A DNA stretch of 37,176 nucleotides from Streptomyces sp. WAC06614 (lineage in GTDB: Bacteria > Actinomycetota > Actinomycetes > Streptomycetales > Streptomycetaceae), in NCBI RefSeq assembly GCF_003949795.1, contig NZ_RPRY01000034.1, positions 1-37,176 on the forward strand. Reading direction: 5' to 3'. Each line of letters starts with the position of its first letter. Position 1 is the stretch's first letter. The position numbers and the translations under genes are program-made. Below the pieces are notes generated by a model. That model had not been told where the DNA came from and did not search any database. It saw only the letters and a list, made by a program, of their open reading frames with translations. Of this stretch, positions 1 through 7,753 are shown piece by piece.

Positions 1-189
1 GACCGCGGCCAGGTGCCGGGCCAGGGCCTGTTCGGGGGTCTCGGCGCCGCCCGTGGACGCGGCCGGGAGCATCTCCCCGGCCGGGCCGGGGAGCAGCAGG
101 ACCCTCTCCTGAGCGTCCAGGACGATGCCGGTGGCGACGAGCTGCGGTCCGGGCGCGGCGGCGTACGGATCCGGTGCGGTCGCGGTCAC
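1..189 (-). CDS. Probable NUDIX hydrolase, N-terminal part only
   Basis: Only the first 63 codons are inside the window; the gene runs off the left edge. The GTG start (187-189) follows a GAGGAG ribosome-binding site six bases upstream. After a short Ala/Pro leader the protein reads ATGIVLDAQERVLLL, the usual first strand pair of the NUDIX fold (a G-x-x-x-D turn followed by RVLLL). Further on ETPEQALARHLAAV resembles the start of the NUDIX box helix, but the diagnostic GX5EX7REUXEEXGU motif is not fully visible. NUDIX enzymes hydrolyse nucleoside diphosphates linked to other groups; the substrate cannot be read here. It lies 99 bp downstream of the copper oxidase gene on the same strand and could be co-transcribed with it. 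Confidence 0.6.
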   Translation of the reverse strand, partial: MTATAPDPYAAAPGPQLVATGIVLDAQERVLLLPGPAGEMLPAASTGGAETPEQALARHLAAV

Positions 190-288
190 GGCAGGCTCCT
201 CGGGGCTCGGCCGCGGGCGGCGGCCGGGCCCGCCGGGGCGGTGCGGCGGACGCCCCCGAAGCGGCACGCTACCAGTCGTCCGCCCAGG

Positions 289-2160
289 TCACCGGCGTCC
301 GAGGGTGATCCAGCGGGCGGTGCTCGGCACGCCGTCGGCGTCGAGCAGGAACAGCATGTAGTAGCCGGGCGGGGCGTCGGCCGGGGTCGGGGGCGCGGTC
401 AGGTCCAGGGCGTTGCCCCGGGTGGCGCCCAGGCGGAGGTCGAGGTGGCGCTGACTGGTGTTCACGGCGTGCGTGACGGTGGTGGGGGCCAGCAGCACCG
501 CGCGCCGGACCCGGTCCGGGGTGGAGGTGGTGACGGTGAAGCGGGAGCCGTACCGGACGGTGCCGGAGGGGGCGCCGTCCAGGGCGGGCCGGCTGCCGCG
601 GTGCAGGTAGGCGGGCTCGTAGAGCTCGATGCTGCCGTCCATGTCGTCGTGGATGTCGGGGTCGTTGGCGATCTGCTGGAGTTCGTCGCCGGTGATCATC
701 ACCCGGCCGTCGGGCAGGACCAGGGCGTTGGAGTGGTAGCCGCGCGGCAGCCGCTGGGCGGGCCCGAGCCGCCAGCAGCCGCGGGCGTCGCGGGTCTCGG
801 TCTGCCGGTAGCGCAGGTCGGCCTCCGGGTTGAACGGGCCGCTGCCGTAGTCGCGGGTGTCCAGTGCGCCGTTGACGGTGAGCAGGGTGCCGTCGGGCAT
901 CAGCAGCGTGTCGTCCTGGGTCCGGCCGAAGGCGCGGGGCTGTTCGGTGGTCCAGGTGCGGCCGGTGAGCCGGTAGGTGTTCGGGTCGCGCGGGTCCCCG
1001 CCGAGGACGAGCACGGAGTCGGGTCCGCGCAGCCCGGCCGGCAGCGGCACGGCCGAACCGTAGCCCCGCCAGTCCCCGGGCCGCCGGGGCAGGGTCCAGC
1101 GCAGCTCGCTGACCGGGTCGAAGCGCCACTGCTGATCGGCGTCCCGGCCGAGCCCGTAGATCATCCCGTCGCGCAGGCTGAACAGGTGCGGGTAGTCGTT
1201 GCGGAAGGGGGCGGTCGACCAGAAGCGGTCCGTGGGGACGTCGCGCGGGACGTCGGTGGTGCGCCGGGGCACGGGGTGGAGCAGGGCGGGGAACCGCTCG
1301 ACGACCGGGGTGGGGGTGCCGGTGCCGCGCTGGGACTGCCCGGACATGATCAGCATGCGGCCGTCGGCGCCGGTCACGACCGAGGGGTACCAGCGGCCGA
1401 CGGCCATGTCGCGGTTGCGGTACCAGGTCTCGGTCCAGGGGTCGAAGACGAAGGAGAGGGTGGCGCCGCTGCCGCCCTTGCCGCCGTTGTTGCCCCCGAA
1501 GACGGCGAGCATGCCGTTGGGCAGGAAGGCGTGCCCGGAGCAGAAGAACGGCGCGGGGCGGGCGATGCCGGTGCCGTCGGGGACCAGGACGCTGGGGGGC
1601 GGGACGCTGGTGAACGCGTCGCGTCCGGTGCCCCGGGCGGGGTCCCAGAGGTAGGCCCGGCCGGCGTTGGCCGGGCCGATGACATCGGTGGGGCCGGTCT
1701 CCTTGAAGGGGTTGGCCTGCACCCGCTCGAAGGAGAACAGCAGCACCTTGCCGGTGGGGAGCTGGGCGACGTGCACGCCGAAGTCGGGCGAGGGGAAGTA
1801 GTCGGTGAACCGGCCGTCGCGGGCGGGGTCGAAGCCGGCGTTGGCCTCGGCCTGCGAGGCGGTCAGGGCGGCCAGGCTCGCCGTGCGGCGGTCCTGCGGG
1901 TACTCGTCGGCGTCGGCGGCGGCCTGCCGGCGGCGGGCGTGGGCCCGGGCGTGCTCGGTCCCGAGCAGCTCGGCCTCCTCGGGCCGTACGGCCACCCGCC
2001 CGGCCTCGTGCCCGGCCTCGTGCCCGGCCTCGTCGCCGGTGTGGTGCGGGGCGGCGACGAGGGCGGTGGTGAGCGTGCCGGCGAGCGCCAGGGAGGGCAG
2101 GAGCATCCGGGCCCCGAGCACGGGGGCGGACCGGCGGCGCCTCTCGGTACGGGGCGTCAT
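289..2160 (-). CDS. Secreted copper-radical oxidase (galactose/glyoxal oxidase family, GlxA-like)
   Basis: A 623-residue protein with an Arg-rich N-terminus and a hydrophobic segment at about 17-37, consistent with export or an N-terminal anchor. It contains a kelch-type propeller and a C-terminal DUF1929 (galactose-oxidase-like) domain. Residues matching the known copper-radical site are all present: Cys207 (FFCSGH) and Tyr258 (GRWYPS) for the Cys-Tyr cofactor, Tyr475-His476 (GYHSNA), and His564 (TVTHAVN). The family oxidises primary alcohols or aldehydes to aldehydes or acids and makes H2O2; streptomycete GlxA acts with a cellulose-synthase-like protein on hyphal-tip glycans, but no cslA is visible here, so this may be a paralogue. 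Residues 44-54 hold a short EAGH repeat. The ATG has no Shine-Dalgarno sequence, but a TAATCT box lies six bases upstream, suggesting a leaderless transcript. Confidence 0.9.
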   Translation of the reverse strand: MTPRTERRRRSAPVLGARMLLPSLALAGTLTTALVAAPHHTGDEAGHEAGHEAGRVAVRPEEAELLGTEHARAHARRRQAAADADEYPQDRRTASLAALTASQAEANAGFDPARDGRFTDYFPSPDFGVHVAQLPTGKVLLFSFERVQANPFKETGPTDVIGPANAGRAYLWDPARGTGRDAFTSVPPPSVLVPDGTGIARPAPFFCSGHAFLPNGMLAVFGGNNGGKGGSGATLSFVFDPWTETWYRNRDMAVGRWYPSVVTGADGRMLIMSGQSQRGTGTPTPVVERFPALLHPVPRRTTDVPRDVPTDRFWSTAPFRNDYPHLFSLRDGMIYGLGRDADQQWRFDPVSELRWTLPRRPGDWRGYGSAVPLPAGLRGPDSVLVLGGDPRDPNTYRLTGRTWTTEQPRAFGRTQDDTLLMPDGTLLTVNGALDTRDYGSGPFNPEADLRYRQTETRDARGCWRLGPAQRLPRGYHSNALVLPDGRVMITGDELQQIANDPDIHDDMDGSIELYEPAYLHRGSRPALDGAPSGTVRYGSRFTVTTSTPDRVRRAVLLAPTTVTHAVNTSQRHLDLRLGATRGNALDLTAPPTPADAPPGYYMLFLLDADGVPSTARWITLGRR

Positions 2161-2166
2161 CGGGCC

Positions 2167-2172
2167 AGATTA
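2167..2172 (-). promoter_or_regulatory. Candidate -10 box for a leaderless copper oxidase transcript
   Basis: Read on the minus strand the box is TAATCT, followed by six bases (GGCCCG) and then the ATG. No ribosome-binding site precedes the ATG. The flanking DNA is unusually A/T rich for this genome. No good -35 hexamer was seen. Confidence 0.4.
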
Positions 2173-2253
2173 GAAGAAAAGACATTCATATCCGGCCATT
2201 GACCGGGCGGTCCGCGAAAAACCCCCTCCCCACCGGACGCATGACGGTGCATC

Positions 2254-2559
2254 ATGCGGTGCATGCGACATACACACGGAACGGGGCAGCAGCGCACAGC
2301 GCTCGCGATGCTGTGCGCCGTGACGTGGACGGCCACCTGCGCCAAGACCGGCACGGAGCCGGGAGAGGCGAGTGACGTGCGCGCGGGCCAGCGGTGCACC
2401 CGCAGTCTCCGGCGCAGCTTCCGCCTCACCTCCACCTTGGTCCGCCGCACCGGACGCGGCGGCCGCGACACCGCGGCGCGCCGGCCGGCCCGGGCCCGTA
2501 CCGCCGTGCGCGGTGCGGGGCCCGGCCGGGCCACCGCCGGGCCGCGGCACGCCGGCTGA
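2254..2559 (+). CDS. Possible small basic protein, unrecognised
   Basis: A 101-codon frame in the otherwise non-coding stretch between the copper oxidase and the first phosphatase. Its third codon positions are strongly G/C biased, more so than the other frames here, which is the only evidence for coding. The product would have a short hydrophobic patch near residues 16-28 and a very Arg-rich tail. There is no clear ribosome-binding site and no recognised domain. It may equally be a chance open frame in GC-rich DNA. Confidence 0.25.
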   Translation: MRCMRHTHGTGQQRTALAMLCAVTWTATCAKTGTEPGEASDVRAGQRCTRSLRRSFRLTSTLVRRTGRGGRDTAARRPARARTAVRGAGPGRATAGPRHAG

Positions 2560-2744
2560 GCGGACGCGCCGTGGCGCAGACCGGTGACCGGTTCGCGCCA
2601 CGGCTTTCCAGGTCATACGTGGCACCCCCTATGCACGTGATGCCCGGCATGTCACCCTGACGTGGCGCACACCGACGTTGTCCGGAAATCGCCTATGCAC
2701 CCGTACTCCTTCCTGCATATGCCACCGGGGCCGTACCGCCCCGA

Positions 2745-2764
2745 CCCACCGTCGCCACGGTGGG
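2745..2764. repeat. Perfect 8-bp hairpin upstream of the phosphatase pair
   Basis: Arms CCCACCGT (2745-2752) and ACGGTGGG (2757-2764) enclose a CGCC loop. It lies 100 bp before the GTG start of the first phosphatase. It could end a transcript reading rightward or act as a regulator site; no U-tract follows. The rest of 2161-2800 shows only an A/T-rich patch near 2161-2225, a repeated GGTGCAT near 2235-2265 and the doubtful small frame. Confidence 0.35.
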
Positions 2765-2864
2765 CGGCTGAGGCTGCGACGCCCCGCGCGGCGGGGGCAG
2801 CATGGAAGTACCGGCCGATGCGGCGACCGTCCGCGGAGGCGGTCCGGCGAACGGAGGGATGCGG

Positions 2865-5024
2865 GTGACGACCGAGTCCTTCCGTGCCGAGGAGGGCCGG
2901 CCCGAGCGGTCGGACGAAGGGGCGAGAGGCGGGAAGAGGGGCGGGGCGCGAGGTCTGCTCGACGTGCTCGGCGTCGCGGCCGTGGTCCTGGACGCCGAGG
3001 GACGGATCCTGTTCTGGAGCCCCCAGGCCGAGGAGCTCTTCGGCTACCGGGCCGCGGAGGCGCTCGGCCGCTACGCCGGACAGCTGCTGGTGCCCGAGGA
3101 GCACCTGGAACTGGTGGCCCGCCTGTTCTCCGAGGTCCTGGAGAGCGGGGAGAGCTGGGCGGGGGCCTTCCCGGTGCTCCACAAGGACGGCACCACCCGT
3201 CTGGTCGAGTTCCGCAACATGCGGCTGACCGACGGCCTCGGGGACGTCTTCGCCCTCGGTATCGCCGCCGACCACGCCACCGTCCAGCGGGTGGAGACCG
3301 ACCTCGCCCTGTCCGAACGGCTCGTCTCCCAGTCCCCCATCGGGCTCGCCCTGATGGACACGGACCTGCGCTACGTCCTGGTCAATCCCGCCCTGGAACG
3401 CATCGACCGGATCCCGGCCGCCGAGCACCTCGGGCGGCACGTCCGCGACACCCTGCCCGTCCGCGACGTCGACGCGGTGGAGGCGGCACTGCGCCGGGTC
3501 CTTGCCACCGGGACCCCGCTCGTGGACCGGTACGTCCTCGGCCGGCACGCCCTGGGCCCCGACCGCCCGTCCGGTCCTGCCGGTTCCGCCGGGCCGGCCC
3601 AGCAGGCCGAGCAGGCGGACCCCGAGGACGTCCGGGCCTGGTCCCTGTCCTGCTACCGGCTGGAGGGCCACCAGGGGCGGATCCTGGGCGTGGCCATCTC
3701 CGTGATCGACGTCACCGAACGCCACCGCGCGGCCACCGAGGCGGACCGGGCCCGGCGCCGGCTGGGCCTGATCGCCGATGCCTCGGCGCGGGTCGGCACC
3801 ACCTTGGAGGTCGGCCAGACGGCCCACGAGCTGGCCGCGGTCGCCGTGCCCGAGCTGGCCGACGTGGCGGCCGTGGACGTGCTGGACTCCGTCCTGTCGT
3901 GCCGGCGTCCCGGCGCCCCCGACAGCGGGCCGGAGCTGTTCCGGGCGCTGGCGGTGAAGGCGGGACACCCGACCGCGGCCGTGGCCGCCGCCGATCCGAC
4001 CGGGGAACCCGCGATGTACGGGGCCGACCGGCTGGTCACCCGGTGCGTGCACACGGGCCTGCCGGTGATGGTGGCCGAGGTGACCGAGGCGGACCTGCCC
4101 GCGATCGCCCGCAACGAGCGGGCCGTGGAGCTGCTGGCCCAGGCGGGCCTGCACTCGTACCTCGCGGTGCCGCTGATCGCCCGGGGCGAGGTGCTGGGGG
4201 CCCTCGACCTGAAGCGGACCCGCAACCCCCTGCCCTTCGACGAGGACGACGTGATCCTGGCCTCGGAGCTGGCGGCCCGGGCCGCGGTCAGCATCGACAA
4301 CGCCCGCTGGTACCAGAGCGTGCGCAATTCGGCGGTGACCCTCCAGCGGAGCCTGCTGCCGGGCAACCCCCCGTCCCCGGTGGGCCTGGAGGTCGCCTCC
4401 CGCTACCAGCCGGCCCACGCCTCGATGGAGGTGGGCGGCGACTGGTACGACGTGATCCCGCTGGCCGGGGAGAAGACCGCGCTGGTCGTGGGCGACGTGA
4501 TGGGCAGCGGGATCGACGCCGCCGCCACCATGGGCCGGCTGCGCACCGCCACCTGCGCCTTCGCCGACCTCGACCTCGATCCCGCCGAGGTCCTGCGCCA
4601 CCTGGACAAGATCACGGCGGGTCTGGAGCACTACATCGCCACCTGCCTGTACTGCGTCTACGACCCGCGGACCGGCCAGTGCCTGATCTCCAACGCCGGC
4701 CACCTGCCGCCCGCCCTGCTGCGGGCCTCCGGCGGCCCGGCCGAACTGGTCCGCGTGCCCACCGGGGCGCCGCTGGGCGTGGGCGGGGTCGCCTTCGAGA
4801 CCGTGACGGTGCCGCTGGGCCCGGGCGATCTGCTGGTGCTCTACACCGACGGCCTGGTCGAGACCCGCAACGACCCCATCGACCGGCGGCTGGACGCCCT
4901 GCTCGCCCTGCTCGACGATCCCCGCCGGCCGCTGGAGGAGACCTGCACGGTACTGCTGCGCGCCCTGCGCCGGTCCGACGACTTCGACGACGTCGCCCTC
5001 CTCGTCGCCCGGAGCCTGCCGTGA
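2865..5024 (+). CDS. PAS-PAS-GAF-SpoIIE (PP2C) protein phosphatase
   Basis: A soluble multi-domain serine phosphatase of about 719 residues. Order: PAS (about 30-130, LDAEGRILFWSPQAEELFGY), second PAS (about 147-285, SQSPIGLALMDTDLRYVLVN), GAF (about 297-480, ending AARAAVSIDNAR), then a PP2C/SpoIIE catalytic domain (about 507-717). Metal-binding aspartates are seen in GGDWYDV, VVGDVMGSG, LYTDGL and FDDVALL, so catalysis is expected. Such enzymes dephosphorylate anti-sigma-factor antagonists in partner switching; the PAS and GAF domains would sense a ligand or redox state. The GTG at 2865 is preferred because GGAGG ends seven bases before it. An in-frame ATG at 2802, after a weaker GGGGG, would add 21 residues. 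Its stop overlaps the start of the next gene (GTGA), so the two are translationally coupled. Confidence 0.92.
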   Translation: MTTESFRAEEGRPERSDEGARGGKRGGARGLLDVLGVAAVVLDAEGRILFWSPQAEELFGYRAAEALGRYAGQLLVPEEHLELVARLFSEVLESGESWAGAFPVLHKDGTTRLVEFRNMRLTDGLGDVFALGIAADHATVQRVETDLALSERLVSQSPIGLALMDTDLRYVLVNPALERIDRIPAAEHLGRHVRDTLPVRDVDAVEAALRRVLATGTPLVDRYVLGRHALGPDRPSGPAGSAGPAQQAEQADPEDVRAWSLSCYRLEGHQGRILGVAISVIDVTERHRAATEADRARRRLGLIADASARVGTTLEVGQTAHELAAVAVPELADVAAVDVLDSVLSCRRPGAPDSGPELFRALAVKAGHPTAAVAAADPTGEPAMYGADRLVTRCVHTGLPVMVAEVTEADLPAIARNERAVELLAQAGLHSYLAVPLIARGEVLGALDLKRTRNPLPFDEDDVILASELAARAAVSIDNARWYQSVRNSAVTLQRSLLPGNPPSPVGLEVASRYQPAHASMEVGGDWYDVIPLAGEKTALVVGDVMGSGIDAAATMGRLRTATCAFADLDLDPAEVLRHLDKITAGLEHYIATCLYCVYDPRTGQCLISNAGHLPPALLRASGGPAELVRVPTGAPLGVGGVAFETVTVPLGPGDLLVLYTDGLVETRNDPIDRRLDALLALLDDPRRPLEETCTVLLRALRRSDDFDDVALLVARSLP

Positions 5025-7714
5025 GCCCCCGGCACCGGTCGCCGAGCGTCGCCGCGCAGGTGTTCCTGCTGACGGCGCTGATCGTGCTGCTGGTGATCAC
5101 CGTGGGTGCGCTCGCCCTGGTCCTGCAGGCCCGGCACGACAGCGAGCGCGACGCCCGCAACCGGTCGCTGGCCGCCGCCGAGGCCTTCGCGCACGCCCCC
5201 GGCACCGCCGCGGCGCTGCTGACGCCGGATCCCACGGCCCTGCTCCAGCCGCGCGCCGAGGCCGCGCGCCGGGCGTCCGGCCTGGACTTCGTGGCCGTGA
5301 TGAACGTCGAGGGGGTCCGCTACACCGACGCCCGGCCGGAGCTGATCGGCCGCCGGGCGGCCGGGGACCTGTCCCGGGCGGTCGCCGGCCACTCCTTCAC
5401 CGAGGTGTTCCGGGGTGCCCCGAGCGACGCGGTCCGCGCGGTCGTCCCGGTCGTGGACGAGCGGGGCGCGGTGGTGGGACTGGTGGGGACCGGGGTGGAG
5501 ATCGCGAACGTCGCCGACGTGGTGGAGAACCAGATGCCCTTGCTGATCGGCTCCGCCTTCGGAGCGCTCGCCCTGGCCACCGGTGGGGCCGCCCTGGTCA
5601 GCCGCCGGCTCCAGCGGCAGACCCACGGCCTCGGTCCGGTCGAGATGACCCGGCTCAAGGAGCACCACGAGGCCGTGCTGCACGCCGTACGGGAGGGCGT
5701 GCTGATCATCGGCCCGGACGGGCGGCTGATGCTCGCCAACGACGAGGCGCGCCGGCTGCTGGACCTGCCGGCCGACGCCGAGCAGACGCACGTGGCCGAC
5801 CTCGGCCTGGACCCCGGCATCACCGCGCTGCTGGTCTCCGGGCGGACCGCCACCGACGAGGTGCACCTGGCGGGCGACCGGCTGCTGGCCGTCAACGTCC
5901 GCCCCACCGAGCCCTACGGCGGCCACGGCCCGGGCACCGTGATGACGCTGCGCGACTCCACCGAGCTGGCCGCGCTCTCCGGCCGCTCCGAGGTGGCCCG
6001 CGGCCGGCTCCAGCTGCTCTACGACGCCGGGGTGCGGATCGGCACCACGCTGGACGTGAAGCGGACCTCCGAGGAGCTGTCGGAGGTGGCCGTGCCCCGG
6101 TTCGCCGACCACGTCACCGTGGAACTGCTCGATCCGGTGCTGCGGGGCGAGGAGCCCTCGGGCGCGTACACCGAGATGCGCCGCACCGCGCTGTGCGGGG
6201 TGCGGCCCGATCCGCCGTTGCAGCCGGTGGGCGACCTGATCAGCTTCACGGTGCCGACCACCCCGATGGCGGCCGCCCTCGACAGCGGGCACGCCGTACT
6301 GGAGAGCGACCTGACCACCGCGCTCGGCTGGCGCGAGCAGGACCCGGAAGGGGCCCGGGCCGCGCTCGTCTACGGCATCCACTCGCTGATCGCGGTCCCC
6401 CTCCAGGCCCGGGGCGTGGTGCTGGGCATGGCGAACTTCTGGCGGGCCGAGTCCCCCGAGCCGTTCGGTGAGGAGGACCTGTCGTTCGCCGAGGAGCTGG
6501 CGGCCCGGGCGGCGGTCTCCATCGACAACGCCCGCCGCTACACCCGTGAGCACGACATGGCCGTCACCCTCCAGCGGAGCCTGCTGCCGCGGGTGCTGCC
6601 CGAGCAGAACGCGGTGGACGTGGCCTACCGCTACCTGCCGGCGAAGGCCGGGGTGGGCGGGGACTGGTTCGACGTGATCCCGCTGCCCGGCGCCCGGGTC
6701 GCCCTGGTCGTCGGGGACGTGGTGGGGCACGGGCTGCACGCGGCGGCCACCATGGGCCGGCTGCGCACGGCCGTGCACAACTTCTCCACTTTGGACCTGC
6801 CGCCCGACGAGCTGCTGGGGCACCTGGACGAGCTGGTCGACCGGATCGACGAGAACGAGGACCGCAGCGGCGAGGGCATCACGGGCGCCACCTGCCTGTA
6901 CGCCGTCTACGACCCGGCGTCGGGCCGCTGTACGGTCGCCCGCGCCGGGCATCCCGGGCCGGCGCTGGTCCATGCGGACGGGCGGGTGGAGTTCCCCGAG
7001 GTGCCCGCGGGCCTGCCCCTGGGGCTGGGGCTGGGCGGGATGCCGTACGAGTCCGCCGAGATCCAGGTGCCGGAGGCGGGCCGGCTGGTGCTGTACACCG
7101 ACGGGCTGCTGCTGGACCGGGGCCGGGACATGGACGCGGGCCTGGCCCTGCTGGGTGAGGTCCTGTCCAGGCCGGCCCGTGACCCGGAGCAGACCTGTGC
7201 GGACGTGTTCCACGCGCTGCTGTCCCCGGCCCCGGACGACGACATCGTGCTGCTGGTGGCCGGGGCCCGCAGGCTGCCGGCCGACGCGATCGCGCACTGG
7301 GACGTGCCCGCCGACCCGGCCGCGGTCTCCCGGGTGCGCAACGCGGCCGCCGCCCAGCTGGAGGCGTGGGGGCTGGCGGACGTCGCGTTCACCGCGGAGC
7401 TGATCCTCAGCGAGCTGATCACCAACGCGATCCGGTACGGCGGGGCCCCGATCGGCGTCCGGCTGGTCCGGGACCGGGGCCTGATCTGCGAGGTCTCGGA
7501 CAGCAGCAGCACCTCGCCGCACCTGCGCTACGCGGCGACGACGGACGAGGGCGGGCGGGGGCTGTTCCTGGTGGCGCAGTTCGCCGACCGCTGGGGCACC
7601 CGGTACACCGAGCGCGGCAAGGTGATCTGGGCCCAGGTGCCGCTGACCGGCGGGGAGGCGGGCGCGACGGAGGCGGTACCGGACCTGGACGCGCTGGAGG
7701 ACCTGGCCTGGTGA
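5021..7714 (+). CDS. Membrane sensor-PAS-GAF-SpoIIE phosphatase fused to an anti-sigma-type ATPase
   Basis: An 897-residue protein starting at a GTG that overlaps the previous stop by four bases. Order: membrane helix (about 10-31); extracytoplasmic sensor (about 32-165) resembling the cache domain of CitA/DcuS kinases; second helix (about 171-190); PAS (about 211-310); GAF (about 325-505); SpoIIE/PP2C phosphatase (GGDWFDVIPLP near 544, GDVVGHG, LYTDGLL, DDDIVLL); and a C-terminal HATPase_c domain of RsbW/SpoIIAB type (ELILSELITNAIRYGG near 792, then EGGRGLFLV). Phosphatase and kinase-type activities on one chain suggest a self-contained switch that both phosphorylates and dephosphorylates an anti-sigma antagonist in response to an external ligand. 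No STAS-domain antagonist is encoded in the window, so its partner must lie elsewhere. The coupled start suggests joint expression with the upstream phosphatase. Confidence 0.92.
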   Translation: MSPRHRSPSVAAQVFLLTALIVLLVITVGALALVLQARHDSERDARNRSLAAAEAFAHAPGTAAALLTPDPTALLQPRAEAARRASGLDFVAVMNVEGVRYTDARPELIGRRAAGDLSRAVAGHSFTEVFRGAPSDAVRAVVPVVDERGAVVGLVGTGVEIANVADVVENQMPLLIGSAFGALALATGGAALVSRRLQRQTHGLGPVEMTRLKEHHEAVLHAVREGVLIIGPDGRLMLANDEARRLLDLPADAEQTHVADLGLDPGITALLVSGRTATDEVHLAGDRLLAVNVRPTEPYGGHGPGTVMTLRDSTELAALSGRSEVARGRLQLLYDAGVRIGTTLDVKRTSEELSEVAVPRFADHVTVELLDPVLRGEEPSGAYTEMRRTALCGVRPDPPLQPVGDLISFTVPTTPMAAALDSGHAVLESDLTTALGWREQDPEGARAALVYGIHSLIAVPLQARGVVLGMANFWRAESPEPFGEEDLSFAEELAARAAVSIDNARRYTREHDMAVTLQRSLLPRVLPEQNAVDVAYRYLPAKAGVGGDWFDVIPLPGARVALVVGDVVGHGLHAAATMGRLRTAVHNFSTLDLPPDELLGHLDELVDRIDENEDRSGEGITGATCLYAVYDPASGRCTVARAGHPGPALVHADGRVEFPEVPAGLPLGLGLGGMPYESAEIQVPEAGRLVLYTDGLLLDRGRDMDAGLALLGEVLSRPARDPEQTCADVFHALLSPAPDDDIVLLVAGARRLPADAIAHWDVPADPAAVSRVRNAAAAQLEAWGLADVAFTAELILSELITNAIRYGGAPIGVRLVRDRGLICEVSDSSSTSPHLRYAATTDEGGRGLFLVAQFADRWGTRYTERGKVIWAQVPLTGGEAGATEAVPDLDALEDLAW

Positions 7715-7753
7715 CCGGCCGGGCCCGGTGACCGGGGCGGCCCGGGCGGTGGT

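Noticed and set aside
13..2202. Very long open frames antisense to the copper oxidase (729 codons) and similar long antisense frames elsewhere, for example 4841-7522 and 7862-10720
   Set aside because: They mirror real genes, encode Gly/Arg/Pro/Ala-rich sequence without domains, and arise because stop codons are rare in DNA of this composition.
2170..2650. Minus-strand frames of 74-151 codons in the spacer upstream of the oxidase
   Set aside because: No domain, no ribosome-binding site, and codon bias weaker than the plus-strand alternative.
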